DNA of 64,000 bases from Xylophilus rhododendri (GCF_009906855.1 NZ_CP047650.1:2666001-2730000); one strand, 5' to 3'; positions 16,898 through 29,042 are shown, counted from the first letter of the stretch. Numbers and translations: made by a program. Notes: generated by a model from the letters alone, not told the origin.

Positions 16898-16926
16898 GGT
16901 AACCGCCTGGTAACCGGGCGATTGTA
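16898..16926 (-). promoter_or_regulatory. Putative pgk promoter with direct repeat
   Basis: The minus strand has TACAAT (16921-16926), a good -10 match. Just downstream, GGTAACCG occurs twice on the plus strand (16898-16905 and 16909-16916), spaced 11 bp start to start, where a regulator could overlap the transcription start. No convincing -35 was found. Confidence 0.35.
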
Positions 16927-17057
16927 GAAACGCCCGATGCACCCGCCGCCACTCGGCTTTTCTGAGACGGCCTAGTCCTACATCCGGTGAGCCGGTCTGC
17001 TGGCCTACTGTGCGGTCTTCGCCAATACTGCCTCGCGCTTTCCGATGCCGACGTGCC

Positions 17058-17435
17058 ATGCTTTCCGCCTTCCTCGTTGAAGACAATCCGCTGATCCGTG
17101 AGAACCTGAGCGCGGCCTTGACGGAGCTGGCGCCGGTCCAGATGCTTGGCTGGGCCGCCGGCGAGGAGGCCGCCCGCCAGTGGTTCGCGGCGCACGACGA
17201 CTGGCATCTGGCCATCGTCGATCTCTTCCTGGAAGACGGCAACGGCCTGGGTGTGCTGCGGGCGCTGCAGGCGCGCGACGAGCCGCGCCAGCATGTGGTG
17301 GTGCTGACCAACTACGCCACGCCCGACATCCGCAAACGCTGTACCGACCTGGGCGCCGACGCGGTGTTCGACAAGTCGTCCGAGATAGAGGCGCTGGCCC
17401 AGTACTGCGACGAGCTGGCGCAAGCCTCATCCTGA
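17058..17435 (+). CDS. Single-domain response regulator (REC)
   Basis: A 125-residue receiver domain without an output domain. The acidic pair is in FLVEDNPL, the phosphoacceptor aspartate in [11 protein letters not shown] (about residue 55), the Thr in VVLTNY and the Lys in VFDKSSE. It would accept phosphate from a kinase not found in the window and act by protein contact. It is divergent from pgk and convergent with azlD (9-bp gap). The ATG at 17058 is chosen since it starts directly before the first strand. Confidence 0.88.
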   Translation: MLSAFLVEDNPLIRENLSAALTELAPVQMLGWAAGEEAARQWFAAHDDWHLAIVDLFLEDGNGLGVLRALQARDEPRQHVVVLTNYATPDIRKRCTDLGADAVFDKSSEIEALAQYCDELAQASS

Positions 17436-17444
17436 AATCCTCCG

Positions 17445-17792
17445 CTACCAGCCCAGCCCGATGTGCAGGGGCAGGTAGACCAGCATGCCCGCCACGATGG
17501 TGAACAGGATGCTGCGCCGCCAGAAATACACCGCCATGCCGACCGCCGCCGCCGGCAGTCGGGCATCGGCCCAGGTGGTGAGGAAATGGCCGTCGCGCAT
17601 CAGCAGTTCCGGCGCCACCACCGCGGCCAGCGCCGCCAGCGGCGCATAACGCAGGCCGCGCTGCAGCAGCGAGGGCAGGCGCCATTCACGCTCGGGCAGC
17701 ATGAAGAAGCTGCGGCTGAGCAGGGTGATGACCCCCAGGCCCACCATGGTCAGCAGGTCGAGCGCGGTATCGAGCCAGTCGCCGCCGGACAT
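17445..17792 (-). CDS. azlD: AzlD-family branched-chain amino-acid exporter subunit
   Basis: A 115-residue membrane protein with about four hydrophobic segments and the AzlD pattern GLGVITLLSRSFFML and LRYAPLAALAAVVAPELLM. AzlD works with AzlC in export of branched-chain amino acids. Its start overlaps the azlC stop by one base, so the pair is translationally coupled. Confidence 0.85.
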   Translation of the reverse strand: MSGGDWLDTALDLLTMVGLGVITLLSRSFFMLPEREWRLPSLLQRGLRYAPLAALAAVVAPELLMRDGHFLTTWADARLPAAAVGMAVYFWRRSILFTIVAGMLVYLPLHIGLGW

Positions 17793-18595
17793 CAGGCGCC
17801 GTCCTTCTTCGAGGAAGACGCCACCCGCGCGCGGCGCACCACCCGGCTGTGCGGCGGGATGAGCTGCTCGGCCACCAGCCCGACCACCACCGCGGCCGCG
17901 ATGCCGACCAGGATGTTGAGCTTGAGCGGCAGCGCGAAGGCGGCCACCGCGCCGGCCGCGGCCACCACGGCCGACAGCGCCTCCAGCCGCCCGGCCAGCA
18001 TCGAGCCGGCCACGCCCAGCAGGGCCAGCACGCCGGCGAAGCCCAGGCCCCAGGCCACCGGAATCGTGTCGGCCAGGAAGATGCCGATCAGGCAGGGCAC
18101 CTGCCAGAAGAACCAGTTGCAGATCGCCGCGCCCCAGAAATACGCCTCCTGGCCCGCTGCCGGCCGCTGCACCGGATAACGGCGCAGGAACAGCACGAAG
18201 ACCACGTCGCCGCTGAAGTAGCCCAGCGCGCAGCGGCGCGGCCGCGGCAGGTGGCCGAAGAAGCTGCGCCACATCGAGCTGAAGATGACGAAACGCAGGT
18301 TGACGCAGCAGGCGGTCAGCCAGATCACCCAGATCGGCGAGCCCGCCGCCAGCAGCGGCAGGGTGGCGAGCTGGGCGCTGCCGGCATAGGTCAGCAGCGC
18401 CATGGTCACCGCCATGCCGGTGCCCAGGCCTGCCTTGGCCATGGCCACGCCGGTGACCAGGCCCCAGGCGCCCACGCCCAGCGAGGTGCCGAGGATGTCG
18501 ATGGCGCCGCGGCGGAATTCCGGGTCGCGCGGCAGCTCGCGCCAGGGCACGGGTCCGGGTGCCGCGGCCTCGGATGCGAGGGCGGCGGCCGTCAT
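17792..18595 (-). CDS. azlC: AzlC-family branched-chain amino-acid exporter subunit
   Basis: A 267-residue membrane protein with AzlC features: [36 protein letters not shown] and [14 protein letters not shown], plus several later hydrophobic segments. It forms the exporter with AzlD. The start overlaps the fmt stop by 4 bp, so azlC follows fmt in a continuous unit def - lipoprotein - fmt - azlC - azlD. Confidence 0.88.
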   Translation of the reverse strand: MTAAALASEAAAPGPVPWRELPRDPEFRRGAIDILGTSLGVGAWGLVTGVAMAKAGLGTGMAVTMALLTYAGSAQLATLPLLAAGSPIWVIWLTACCVNLRFVIFSSMWRSFFGHLPRPRRCALGYFSGDVVFVLFLRRYPVQRPAAGQEAYFWGAAICNWFFWQVPCLIGIFLADTIPVAWGLGFAGVLALLGVAGSMLAGRLEALSAVVAAAGAVAAFALPLKLNILVGIAAAVVVGLVAEQLIPPHSRVVRRARVASSSKKDGA

Positions 18596-19554
18596 GCCAG
18601 CAGGCTGCCGGCGGGCAAGGGATGGCCGCGCAGGAAGCCGTCGGCCGGCAGGCGTTTGCCGCCGGCGCGCTGCAGCACGCTGGCGCGCAGCACGCCCTGG
18701 CCGCAGCGCACGAAGACGCCGTCCGCGCCCGCGGCCAGCACGGTGCCGGGCGCGGCGCCGGCATCGGCCGCATGGCCTTCCAGGGCCTCGGCCGACCAGA
18801 TCTTGATCGCCGTGCCGTCCAGCGCGGTGGATGCGCCCGGGAAGGGATCGAAGGCACGCACCCGGCGGGCGATCTGCACGGCGTCCTGCGACCAGTCGAT
18901 GGCCGCCTCGGCCTTGTCGATCTTGGCGGCGTAGGTGACGCCTTCGGCGGGCTGGCGCTGCGGCTGCAGCGCGCCGCGTTCGGCCTGGCGCAGCACCTCG
19001 CACACCAGCGGGCCGCCGCGTGCGGCGAGTTTGTCGTGCAGGCTGCCGGTGCTGTCGTCGGGGGCGATGGGCACCGGCTCGGTCAGCAGCATGTCGCCGG
19101 TGTCCAGGCCGGCATCCATCTGCATGATGGTGTTGCCGGTCAAGGCGTCGCCGGCCTCGATGGCGCGGTGGATGGGCGCGGCGCCGCGCCAGCGCGGCAG
19201 CAGGCTGGCGTGGATGTTGAAGCAGCCCAGGCGGGGCAGGTCCAGCACCCATTGCGGCAGGATCAGACCGTAGGCGGCGACCACCATGGCATCGGCCCGC
19301 AGCGCGGCGAGCCGGGCCTGGGCGGCGGCCGCGTCCTCGGCGTAGCGGCCGTCCAGGCGCAGGCCGCGCGGCTGCGCCACCGGCAGGCCGTGGGCCTGGG
19401 CGAACTGCTTGACGGCCGAGGCCTGCAGCTGCATGCCGCGGCCGGCGGGGCGGTCGGGCTGGGTCATCACCAGGGCGATCTCGAAGCCCGCGCCATGCAG
19501 GTGTTCGAGCGCCGAGGCGGCAAAGGCGGGTGTGCCCGCGAAGACGATCTTCAT
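18592..19554 (-). CDS. fmt: Methionyl-tRNA formyltransferase
   Basis: A 320-residue enzyme that formylates initiator Met-tRNA using 10-formyltetrahydrofolate. It begins [19 protein letters not shown] and carries the catalytic block [20 protein letters not shown] (Asn, His) followed by [13 protein letters not shown], with a C-terminal tRNA-binding domain. It is encoded near def, the usual bacterial neighbourhood, with a small lipoprotein gene between them. Confidence 0.96.
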   Translation of the reverse strand: MKIVFAGTPAFAASALEHLHGAGFEIALVMTQPDRPAGRGMQLQASAVKQFAQAHGLPVAQPRGLRLDGRYAEDAAAAQARLAALRADAMVVAAYGLILPQWVLDLPRLGCFNIHASLLPRWRGAAPIHRAIEAGDALTGNTIMQMDAGLDTGDMLLTEPVPIAPDDSTGSLHDKLAARGGPLVCEVLRQAERGALQPQRQPAEGVTYAAKIDKAEAAIDWSQDAVQIARRVRAFDPFPGASTALDGTAIKIWSAEALEGHAADAGAAPGTVLAAGADGVFVRCGQGVLRASVLQRAGGKRLPADGFLRGHPLPAGSLLA

Positions 19555-19564
19555 GCCGCGGGGC

Positions 19565-20101
19565 CTAGCGGCTGTCGCGGTCGCGCGCGGCGAACTCGTC
19601 CGTGTAGATGATGCGCTGCACCACCCCGGCCGGGTCGATGTGGATGTGCACCAGGCGCGGGTTGTTCAGGTCGCTGAAGCGGTAGGTCCAGATGTCGCCC
19701 TGGAAGCTGTAGACCTTCTCCACCAGGCCGGGCCGGCCGAGCAGGCGCAGCACGTCGTCGCGGGTCCACTGGCCCAGCACGATGCGGTTGAAGTTGGTGT
19801 AGGTCAGGCCGTCGTCCACGCCCAGCAGGCGGCCGGCGGCATCGAAGTCGGCGTTCCACACATGCTGGCCGGCCGGCGCGGTGGAGTACTGCAGGCGCTG
19901 CCCGCCACCGGGCAGCGGGTACCGGGCGGTGGGCTGGCCGACGGCGGCGATCGCCGCATCCGGCGTGCTGCCGGCCGGCAGGTTGGCCGGGGAGGCGCAG
20001 CCGCCGGCGATGGCCGCGGCGGCCAGTGCCAGCACCAGGGCAGCCATGCGGCGGGGGTGGCGGGAGTGGCGGCTTGTCTCGTTCTTGTGCTTCGGGGTCA
20101 T
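19565..20101 (-). CDS. Lipoprotein with BamE/SmpA-like repeats
   Basis: A 178-residue protein with a signal peptide and lipobox IAGGC. The mature part has two similar blocks that resemble the BamE/SmpA fold: one around [18 protein letters not shown], another around [17 protein letters not shown] followed by the [12 protein letters not shown] strand. It is probably exported to the outer membrane; its function is not established. It overlaps the def stop by 4 bp and lies 10 bp before fmt. Confidence 0.8.
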   Translation of the reverse strand: MTPKHKNETSRHSRHPRRMAALVLALAAAAIAGGCASPANLPAGSTPDAAIAAVGQPTARYPLPGGGQRLQYSTAPAGQHVWNADFDAAGRLLGVDDGLTYTNFNRIVLGQWTRDDVLRLLGRPGLVEKVYSFQGDIWTYRFSDLNNPRLVHIHIDPAGVVQRIIYTDEFAARDRDSR

Positions 20102-20610
20102 GCTTTCGCTTCGTCCTTCTGCTGCTTGAGCAGCTTGGTGCGGATGCGGTTGCGCTTCAGGGGCGACAGGTATTCGACGAAGACCTTGCCCAGCAGGTGA
20201 TCGAGTTCGTGCTGGATGCAGATGGCCAGCATCTCCTCGGCCTCCAGGGTGAACTCCTTGCCGTCCAGGTCGGTGGCCTTCATGCGGATCGCGGTGGCGC
20301 GCTCCACGCCGTCGTAGATGCCGGGCACCGACAGGCAGCCCTCCTCGCCAGTCACCCGCTCGGGGCCATACCAGGTGATCTCGGGGTTGACCAGCACCAG
20401 GGGCTGGTCGCGGCCTTCGGACACATCGATCACCACCAGGCGCTCGTGCACATCGACCTGGGTGGCCGCCAGGCCGATGCCGTTGGCGTCGTACATGGTC
20501 TCCAGCATGTCGGCCACCAGGGTGCGGATGCGTTCGTCCACGGCCTGCACCGGGCGCGCGACGGTGTGGAGCCGGGCGTCGGGGAAACGGAGGATGGGAA
20601 GCAGGGCCAT
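20098..20610 (-). CDS. def: Peptide deformylase
   Basis: A 170-residue enzyme with all three motifs: [18 protein letters not shown] and [10 protein letters not shown] (metal ligands Cys, His, His and catalytic Glu). It removes the formyl group from nascent protein N termini, completing the cycle begun by Fmt, encoded two genes downstream. The ATG at 20610 is directly before the conserved N terminus LPILRFPD. Confidence 0.97.
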   Translation of the reverse strand: MALLPILRFPDARLHTVARPVQAVDERIRTLVADMLETMYDANGIGLAATQVDVHERLVVIDVSEGRDQPLVLVNPEITWYGPERVTGEEGCLSVPGIYDGVERATAIRMKATDLDGKEFTLEAEEMLAICIQHELDHLLGKVFVEYLSPLKRNRIRTKLLKQQKDEAKA

Positions 20611-20800
20611 GGCAAAAGAACGCAGGTGTGGGGGGAAGGGGATGGCGGCCGGGACGGCATCGCCGTCGGGCGCGGATGTCGCTATTTTCGCCAATTCGGA
20701 GTGGTCCCTGACCGCCGCCGCCAATAATCGTTGTCGTCGCAAGGCCAAAGCGTAGAGAATCGGCGCGAGCTTTTGTAACCGAACCGCGAGCATTCTTCCG

Positions 20801-22005
20801 ATGCCAGTGAGATTTCCGAGTCTGCGCCGTGCAGCCGCCCCCGCCACGATGGCCGCGGCCTGCCTGATGGCCATCGCCCAGCCCGCGGCCGCGCAGAACT
20901 ATCCGGTGACGCCCACCCAGCGGGCCGTCGCCCAGGCCACCGCCGAGAGCGGCGTGCCCGAATCCGAACTCGCCCCCAACGCACCCGACATCTACACCGT
21001 CAAGCGCGGCGACACCCTCTGGGCGATCTCCGGCATGTACCTGCGCCGGCCCTGGCGCTGGCCGGAGCTCTGGGGCATGAACCTGGAGCAGATCCGCAAC
21101 CCGCACCTGATCTATCCCGGCCAGCAGCTCTACCTGGAACGCAGCGGCGGCCGGGCCCGCCTGCGCACCACGCCGCCGGGCATGGGCGACGAGGCGCGCA
21201 TCGAGCCGCGCATCCGCTACGACCGCATGGGCGCCAATCCGCTGCCCACGCTGCGGCCCTCGGCGATCGAGCCCTTCCTGGCCGAGCCGCTGGTGATCGA
21301 CGGCCCGACGCTGGTCAACTCCGCGCGTTTTGTCGGCACCCAGGAAGACCGCGTCATGCTGGCCCGCGCCGACCGCGCCTATGTGCGCGGCGCCCCGGCC
21401 AGCCGCTGACCATGGCGCCCGGCACGCCGCGCAACTGGCGTGTGTTCCGCGACGCCACGCCGCTGAAGGACCCCAACACCGGCGAGGTGCTGGGCTACGA
21501 GGCGCAATACCTGGGCCGGGCCGAGCTGGTGCGCGGCGAGTCGGTGGAGAACAGCCTGCTGGACGGCAAGCCGCTGCAGGAAGTGGTGCCGGCCACCTTC
21601 GACATCACCGTCACCAAGGAAGAGATGCGGGTCGGCGACCGCCTGCTGCCCGAGCCGCCCACCCCCACCACCATCTACGTGCCGCGCGCGCCCACGGTGC
21701 CGGTCAGCGGCGCCCGGGTGATGTCGATCTACGGCAGCGCGGTGCTGGACGCGGCGCAGAACCAGGTCGTCTCGATCAACCGCGGCAGCCGCGACGGCTT
21801 CGAGCCCGGCTTCGTGATGGCCATCCTGTCGGAGGGCGACCGCATCGTCGACAAGACCGATCCGGACAAGGCCCGCATCAAGCTGCCCGACGAACGCAAC
21901 GGCCTGCTGATGGTGTTTCGCACCTTCGACCGGGTCAGCTACGGCCTGATCCTGAACATCCGCACCGGTGTGAAGGTCGGCGACCGGCTGGTGTCGCCCG
22001 AGTAA
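20801..22005 (+). CDS. LysM-domain peptidoglycan-binding protein, apparent frameshift
   Basis: Two abutting frames (20801-21409 and 21412-22005) together match one Burkholderiales-type LysM protein of about 401 residues. The first has a signal peptide (QPAAAQNY) and a LysM block [15 protein letters not shown] with [13 protein letters not shown]. The second continues with [33 protein letters not shown] and [12 protein letters not shown]. One extra C in the CCCC run at 21393-21396 joins them through AYVRGAP and WRVFRDA. The protein would bind cell-wall glycans in the periplasm. It lies upstream of dprA, the usual place for this family, and is divergent from def. Confidence 0.85.
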
Positions 22006-22028
22006 GCACCGGGGCTTTCGGTCTGAGC

Positions 22029-23165
22029 ATGGATCGCGCGGAACTCGCGGCCTGGCTGCGGCTCGACGTCACCCCCGGCGTGGGCCGGCATTCCGCCCGC
22101 AAGCTGCTGGCCGCCTTCGGCCTGCCGCAGGCCGTGCTGGACGCCAGCGGCGCCGCGCGGGCACAGGTGGCGGGCACGAGCGCCGCCGATGCGCTCGCCA
22201 TCCCGCCGCCCGGCTTCGACAAGCTCCTCGACACCACCTGGGCCTGGCTCAACGAGGCCGAGCCCGGCGGCGCCGCCCGGCGTATCGCCACCCTGGGCGA
22301 TGCGCACTACCCCGCCGCCCTGCTGAACATCGAAGACCCGCCGCTGATGCTCTACCTGCTCGGCCAGGAACTGCCCGGGCCGCGGACACCGGCGATCGCC
22401 ATCGTCGGCACCCGCCACCCCACGCCGCAGGGCCTGCAGGATGCCCATGCCTTCGCGAGACATTTCGCGCAGTCCGGCATGACCGTCGTGTCCGGCCTGG
22501 CCCAGGGCATAGACGGCGCGGCGCACGAGGGCGCGCTCGACGGCGCCCTGCCGGATGCGCCCTGCGCCACCGTCGCCTTCGTCGGCACCGGGCTGGACCG
22601 CGTCTACCCGCGCCAGCACCGCGCCCTGGCGCACCGCATCGCCGCGGGCGGCTGCCTGGTCAGCGAATACGCGCTGGGCACGCCGCCGGTGGCGCACAAC
22701 TTTCCGCGCCGCAACCGGCTGATCTCCGGCCTCACGCTGGGCACGCTGGTGGTGGAGGCCACCCAGCCTTCGGGCTCGCTGATCACCGCGCGGGTGGCGG
22801 CCGAGCAGGGCAAGGAGGTGTTCGCCATCCCGGGCTCCATCCATGCGCCGCAGTCGCGCGGCTGCCATGCGCTGATCCGCCAGGGCGCCAAGCTGGTCGA
22901 GAGCGCGCAGGACGTGCTGGAGGAGTTGCGCCTGCCCTCCGCATCGGTGCATGCGGCAACGGCGCAAGCGCCCGGGGAAGACGACAGCGCAGGTCCGGAC
23001 CCGCTGCTCGAAGCCATCGGCCACGCCCCGGTCAGCGTGGACGCCCTGGTCGCCCGCACCGGCATCGCCGCCGCGCAGATCCAGGTGCAGCTGCTGGAAC
23101 TCGAACTCGACGGCCGCATCGCCCGCCTCACCGGCGGCCTGGTGCAGCGCCTGGCCAGCGCCTGA
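22029..23165 (+). CDS. dprA: DNA-processing protein DprA
   Basis: A 378-residue DprA. An N-terminal helical part is followed by the Rossmann-like core: IAIVGTRHPTPQG, GMTVVSGLAQGIDGAAHEGAL, VAFVGTGLDRVYPRQH, FPRRNRLISGL and the PSGSLITA motif, then a small C-terminal winged-helix-like domain (LLEAIGHAPVSVDALVARTG). DprA loads RecA onto incoming single-stranded DNA in natural transformation. The end is 3 bp from the convergent ClC gene. Confidence 0.95.
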   Translation: MDRAELAAWLRLDVTPGVGRHSARKLLAAFGLPQAVLDASGAARAQVAGTSAADALAIPPPGFDKLLDTTWAWLNEAEPGGAARRIATLGDAHYPAALLNIEDPPLMLYLLGQELPGPRTPAIAIVGTRHPTPQGLQDAHAFARHFAQSGMTVVSGLAQGIDGAAHEGALDGALPDAPCATVAFVGTGLDRVYPRQHRALAHRIAAGGCLVSEYALGTPPVAHNFPRRNRLISGLTLGTLVVEATQPSGSLITARVAAEQGKEVFAIPGSIHAPQSRGCHALIRQGAKLVESAQDVLEELRLPSASVHAATAQAPGEDDSAGPDPLLEAIGHAPVSVDALVARTGIAAAQIQVQLLELELDGRIARLTGGLVQRLASA

Positions 23166-23168
23166 GCT

Positions 23169-24497
23169 TCAGCCCCGGCGCTGGCCGGCCACCATGAAGT
23201 CGGCCAGGGTTTCGTACAGCGGCCGGGTCATCAGGCGCGACAGCAGGCTGGCCAGCATGGCCGCGGCCATCAGGCTGAGCACCATCGAATGGCCGTCGAC
23301 CATCTCCATCACCACGATGAAGGAGGTCAGCGGCGCCTGCGTCACCGCCGCCAGGAAAGCCGCCATGCCCATGGCGATCAGGGCCGGGGCCAGATCGGCG
23401 CTGCCGGCGATCTGGGCCACGTCGTGGCCGATGCCCGCGCCTATCGACAGCGAAGGCGCGAAGATGCCGCCCGGCACGCCGCTCCAGGCGGTGAGCCAGG
23501 TGGCCAGGAACTTCAGCGGCACGTACAGCAGCGGCACGTCGGCATGGCCGGCCAGCATGTGTTTGACCGCCTCCGAGCCGGCGCCGAAACTCGCGCCGCC
23601 CGAGGCCAGGCCGAGCACCGCCACCGCCAGCCCGCAGCCGGCCGCGAAACGCACCGGATAGGCCGCGCGCAACCAGCCCAGGCGACCGCCGCCGCCCGTC
23701 AGGCTCATGGCGAGCAGCCGGGCGAACAGGCCGCCGGCCACGCCCGCCACCAGCACCGTCAGCAGCCCGGGCGCCAGCGCGGTCCACTGCAGGTGCGGCA
23801 CCCGGATCACGCCGAAATAACTCAGGTTGCCGAAGGCCGAGACCGCCATCAGGCCGGCCAGCACGATGGCCGCGATGATCAGCCCGCTGCTGCGCGACTC
23901 CAGCTTGCGCGACAGCTCCTCGATGGCGAAGACGATGCCCGCCAGCGGCGCATTGAAGGCGGCCGCGATGCCCGCCGCGCCGCCGGCCACCAGCAGCGCA
24001 TGCACCGGCACCCGCCCGCCCAGCCAGCGCTGCGCATGGGCCATGATGCCCGCGGCCACCTGCACCGAAGGCCCTTCGCGGCCCACCGACAGCCCGCCCA
24101 GCAGCCCCGCCGAGGACAGCAGGATCTTGGCCGCCGACACCCGCAGCGACACGAAACGCGGCCGGGCGGCGGCCGGCATCTCCGGGTCCAGCGCGGCGAT
24201 CACCTGCGGAATGCCCGAGCCGGCCGCGCCGGGCGCGAAACGCCGGGTCAGCCAGACGATGCCGGCGGTGCACAGCGGCGTCCACAGCAGCAGCGACCAG
24301 CGGTTGAAGCCGTGCCAGGCGGCGAAGAGATCGGCGGCATATTCCGCCAGCAGGGTGAAACCGACCACCGCCAGCCCGGCGGCGACCGCATAGGCCAGCA
24401 CGATGGCGCGGTCGCGCCAGATGCGGAAATCGGCGAATTCACGCCGCAGGTTCTGCAGGAGGTTCGGTTCCCGCGAATGCGGATCGGACGAAGACAT
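23169..24497 (-). CDS. ClC-family chloride channel or transporter
   Basis: A 442-residue membrane protein with ClC signatures [20 protein letters not shown] (with the gating glutamate) and [13 protein letters not shown]. The EGPS glutamate suggests an H+/Cl- exchanger, as in bacterial ClC proteins. No CBS domains are present at the C terminus. It is divergent from ssb and convergent with dprA. Confidence 0.93.
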   Translation of the reverse strand: MSSSDPHSREPNLLQNLRREFADFRIWRDRAIVLAYAVAAGLAVVGFTLLAEYAADLFAAWHGFNRWSLLLWTPLCTAGIVWLTRRFAPGAAGSGIPQVIAALDPEMPAAARPRFVSLRVSAAKILLSSAGLLGGLSVGREGPSVQVAAGIMAHAQRWLGGRVPVHALLVAGGAAGIAAAFNAPLAGIVFAIEELSRKLESRSSGLIIAAIVLAGLMAVSAFGNLSYFGVIRVPHLQWTALAPGLLTVLVAGVAGGLFARLLAMSLTGGGGRLGWLRAAYPVRFAAGCGLAVAVLGLASGGASFGAGSEAVKHMLAGHADVPLLYVPLKFLATWLTAWSGVPGGIFAPSLSIGAGIGHDVAQIAGSADLAPALIAMGMAAFLAAVTQAPLTSFIVVMEMVDGHSMVLSLMAAAMLASLLSRLMTRPLYETLADFMVAGQRRG

Positions 24498-24645
24498 GTG
24501 CGCCCGATTGTGCCTCGCATGCCGCCGCGGCCGTCCGTCGCCGGGCCCGCCCGGGACCGGATGCGGCACAATGCTGGCCTCGCGCGGGGCCGCGCCACCA
24601 GCGATTCGCCGCCCCGTCTCCCCTCCCCTTCAGGCACTGCAAAAC

Positions 24646-25206
24646 ATGGCATCCGTCAACAAAGTCATCATCGTCGGCAACCTCGGGCGCGACCCGGAAA
24701 TGCGCTCCTTTCCCAGCGGCGACCAGGTGGCCAACGTGACCATCGCCACCACCGACCGCTGGCGCGACAAGACCAGCGGCGAGATGCGCGAAGCCACCGA
24801 ATGGCACCGCGTGGTCTTCAACGGCAAGCTCGCCGAGATCGCCGGCCAGTACCTGCGCAAGGGCTCGCAGGTCTACGTCGAAGGCTCGCTGCGCACCCGC
24901 AAGTGGACCGGCCAGGACGGCATCGAGAAATACACCACCGAGATTCGCGCCGACCAGATGCAGATGCTCGGCAGCCGCACCGGCGCCGGCGGCGGTGGCG
25001 GCGCACCGCAAGGCGGCGGCTACGACGAAGGTGCCGGCGGCGGCTACGACAGCATGCCCGCACCGGCGCCCGCACGCCGCGCACCGGCACCGGCCGGCGC
25101 CCCCATGGCGGCACGCGCCCCGGCGCCCGCACCGCGCGCGGCGGCACCGGCGCCCAGCCGGCCGTCCTCGGGCTTCGACGACATGGACGACGACATCCCG
25201 TTCTAA
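24646..25206 (+). CDS. ssb: Single-stranded DNA-binding protein
   Basis: A 186-residue SSB. The OB fold is residues 1-110 ([50 protein letters not shown]), followed by a Gly- and Pro/Ala-rich linker and the acidic tip DDMDDDIPF that recruits partner proteins. It binds single-stranded DNA in replication and repair. A CACAAT at 24567-24572 could be its -10. A strong terminator follows at 25238. Confidence 0.97.
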   Translation: MASVNKVIIVGNLGRDPEMRSFPSGDQVANVTIATTDRWRDKTSGEMREATEWHRVVFNGKLAEIAGQYLRKGSQVYVEGSLRTRKWTGQDGIEKYTTEIRADQMQMLGSRTGAGGGGGAPQGGGYDEGAGGGYDSMPAPAPARRAPAPAGAPMAARAPAPAPRAAAPAPSRPSSGFDDMDDDIPF

Positions 25207-25237
25207 GCCGACGCAGGTTCTCCCCACCGAAGACAAA

Positions 25238-25268
25238 GGGCTCCAGTCATCAGGCTGGAGCCCTTTTT
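25238..25268 (+). terminator. Rho-independent terminator of ssb
   Basis: A perfect 9-bp stem, GGGCTCCAG and CTGGAGCCC, with an 8-base loop and a following TTTTT. It lies 32 bp after the ssb stop codon and separates ssb from dbpA. Confidence 0.92.
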
Positions 25269-25299
25269 CCATTGCCCCTTCCGAGCCGATCCACCCGCC

Positions 25300-26715
<1,416 letters not shown>

Positions 26716-26930
26716 AGTCACGATCTTGCGCGCGTGTCCATTTGCGTTACCAGGTGTGACTTAATGAGTACATTCCTGCCGCAAATGTGGGAATCCACGC
26801 GTTAAAAAGTACTCGCTTGCGGTATCTTTGAAGCTCTTCGCGCGGCTGCATCGGCGTCTCCTCACCGCCAGCAGCGGCGCCAGTTCTCAAGGTTGACCCA
26901 ATCGATCCTCGTGGCAACCAGGAGCTCCAG

Positions 26931-27853
26931 GTGGAAAGCAACGTGTTACACATTCCTTTTCGGCGCCGCATCCGGGGCCGTTCGGCCGCTTGTGCCGCCG
27001 CCTTGCTGGCGCATGCCGCGCATGCCCAGTTCGTTCCCCCGAACCCGACCGCACCGGCAGCGGCAAGCTGTTGCTGACCGGCGGCGTCTCGCAGGTCGAG
27101 GGCGCGGCCGGCGGCGGCCTGGTGCCCTGGGCCGTCGTCAGCGGCTACGACACCGGCGGCCAGTGGGGCGGCAATGTGCACGCCACCCGGGTGCGCACCG
27201 GTGAATTCAACCTCGACACCTACGGCGTGGCCGTGGGCGTGAACGACCGGCTCGAACTGACCCTGGCGCGCCAGATCTTCGACACCCGCGCCGCCGGCGC
27301 CGCGCTCGGCCTCGGCGCCAACTTCAAGTTCGAGCAGAACATCGTCGGTGCCAAGCTCAAGATCATGGGCGACACGGTGCTGGACGCCGACACCTGGATG
27401 CCCCAGGTCGCCGTCGGCATCCAGTACAAGCAGAACCAGCAAGGCGACGTAGTGCGGGCCGTGGGCGCGCGCAGCGACTCGGGCACCGATTTCTACGTGG
27501 CCGCCACCAAACTATTCCTGGCCCAGAGCGTGCTGGTCAACGGCACGGTGCGCATGACCAAGGCCAACCAGTTCGGCCTGCTGGGTTTCGGCGGGCCCAA
27601 CGGCAATTCGTACAAGCCGCAGGCCGAACTCTCGGCCGCCTACCTGTTCCGCAAGGACCTGGCCGCCGGCGCCGAATTCCGCACCAAGCCCAACAACCTG
27701 GCCTTCGCCCGCGAGCAGAGCGCCAAGGACATCTTCGTGGCCTGGGCGCCCAACAAATACCTGTCGCTCACCGCGGCCTACGTCGATCTGGGCGACATCG
27801 CCACCGTGCGCAACCAGCACGGCTGGTACCTGTCCGGCCAGGCCGGCTTCTGA
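26931..27853 (+). CDS. DUF3034 family outer-membrane-like protein, apparent frameshift
   Basis: The mature part (GSGKLLLTGGVSQVEGAAGG, GVAVGVNDRLELTLARQ, LSAAYLFRKDLAAGAEFRTKP, ending YLSGQAGF) matches DUF3034, a probable outer-membrane beta-barrel family. The signal peptide (ALLAHAAHAQFVPP) is in another frame starting at GTG 26931, which has AGGAG 6 bp before it. One extra C in the CCCCC run at 27036-27040 links them into about 307 residues. It is the first gene of an operon with a globin, a cupredoxin-like protein and a GGDEF/EAL protein. The function of DUF3034 is unknown. Confidence 0.83.
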
Positions 27854-27870
27854 GCGGAGCGCACCCTGCC

Positions 27871-28404
27871 ATGACATCCCTGTTTGCCCGTATCGCCGCC
27901 GCCTTCCTGTGCGCGGCATGCCTGGTCGCCGCGCCCCTGGCGCGTGCCGACGAAGCCCTCTACCAGCAGTTCGGCGGCGAAGAAGGCCTGCAGCGCATCG
28001 CCGACGACATGATCGCCAACTCCTTCTCCAACCCGAAGACGGCGCCCTACTTCGCCAAGGCCTCGGTCAAGCGCCTGCGGGTGCAGCTGGCCACGCACTT
28101 CTGCGAGCAGATCGGCGGCCCCTGCAAATACACCGGCAGCTCGATGAAGAACGTGCATGCGCCACTGCACATCGACCGCGCGGCCTTCAACGCGCTGGTG
28201 GAGAACCTGCAGGCCGCCATGGACAAGAACAACGTGCCCTTCCGCGCGCAGAACCAGCTGCTGGCCAAGCTCGCGCCGATGTACCGCGACATCGAGAACC
28301 CGCGCGACGCGCCTTCCGTGGTGCCGCTGCGCGAGCCCCTTCCCTCTCCCGACGAGCCGGCTGAAGCCGCGCCGGCCGACACAACCAAGCCCGCCACGCC
28401 ATGA
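27871..28404 (+). CDS. Group 1 truncated haemoglobin, exported
   Basis: A 177-residue protein with a signal peptide ending at ARADEA, so it is probably periplasmic. The truncated globin core is residues 27-145: LYQQFGGEEGLQRIADDMI, then CEQIGGPCKYTG and the proximal-histidine region MKNVHAPLHIDRAAFNALVENL. The last 30 residues are Pro/Ala-rich. Such globins bind oxygen or nitric oxide; the role here is not known. It starts 17 bp after the DUF3034 gene and overlaps the next gene by 4 bp. Confidence 0.92.
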   Translation: MTSLFARIAAAFLCAACLVAAPLARADEALYQQFGGEEGLQRIADDMIANSFSNPKTAPYFAKASVKRLRVQLATHFCEQIGGPCKYTGSSMKNVHAPLHIDRAAFNALVENLQAAMDKNNVPFRAQNQLLAKLAPMYRDIENPRDAPSVVPLREPLPSPDEPAEAAPADTTKPATP

Positions 28405-29042
28405 ACACACAAGTCTCGTCCCGGCAGCTCGCCCGTCGGCTCGCGGCGCTGGCACTCGGCCTGATGGCCGCGGCCGCAGCGCAGGCAGCCGGTGTCGCGG
28501 TGCAGGCCGTCAACGCCCGCGGTGCGGCGCTGTCCAACGTGGTCGTCTACGCGGTGCCGGTCAACGGCAAGGCGCCGGCGCTGGAGCCCGGCAAGAAGGC
28601 CATCATCGACCAGATCGACCGCGAGTTCGTGCCCCTGGTCTCGGTGATCCAGACCGGCACCGCCGTCAGCTTCCCGAACAAGGACGACGTCGAGCACGCG
28701 GTGTATTCCTTCTCGCCGCCCAAGCGCTTCGAAATCAAGCTCTACTCGGGCGTGCCGGCCCGGCCGGTGGTGTTCGACAAGCCGGGCATGGTGACCCTGG
28801 GCTGCAACATCCACGATTCCATGGTCGCCTATGTGATGATCGTGGACACTCCGTACTTCGCCAAAACCGACAAGTCCGGCCGCGCCACTATCGAGAACCT
28901 GCCGGCCGGCGCCTACCGCATCACCGCCTGGCATCCCCAGCAGCGCGACCCCAATGCCTTAATGACGCAGAATACGGATGTCGCCGCCGGCACCGCCACC
29001 GCGCCGCCACTGAAGTTCACGCTGCCCACCGAAACCAACTGA
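28401..29042 (+). CDS. Cupredoxin-like periplasmic protein (methylamine-utilisation type)
   Basis: A 213-residue protein with a signal peptide (AQAAGVAV). The type-1 copper pattern is visible: a His in DDVEHAVYSF, then Cys, His and Met in LGCNIHDSMVAYV. Similar proteins are often annotated as methylamine utilization proteins, but no methylamine dehydrogenase genes are nearby. It probably carries electrons or senses redox state in the periplasm. It overlaps the globin gene by 4 bp. Confidence 0.82.
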   Translation: MNTQVSSRQLARRLAALALGLMAAAAAQAAGVAVQAVNARGAALSNVVVYAVPVNGKAPALEPGKKAIIDQIDREFVPLVSVIQTGTAVSFPNKDDVEHAVYSFSPPKRFEIKLYSGVPARPVVFDKPGMVTLGCNIHDSMVAYVMIVDTPYFAKTDKSGRATIENLPAGAYRITAWHPQQRDPNALMTQNTDVAAGTATAPPLKFTLPTETN

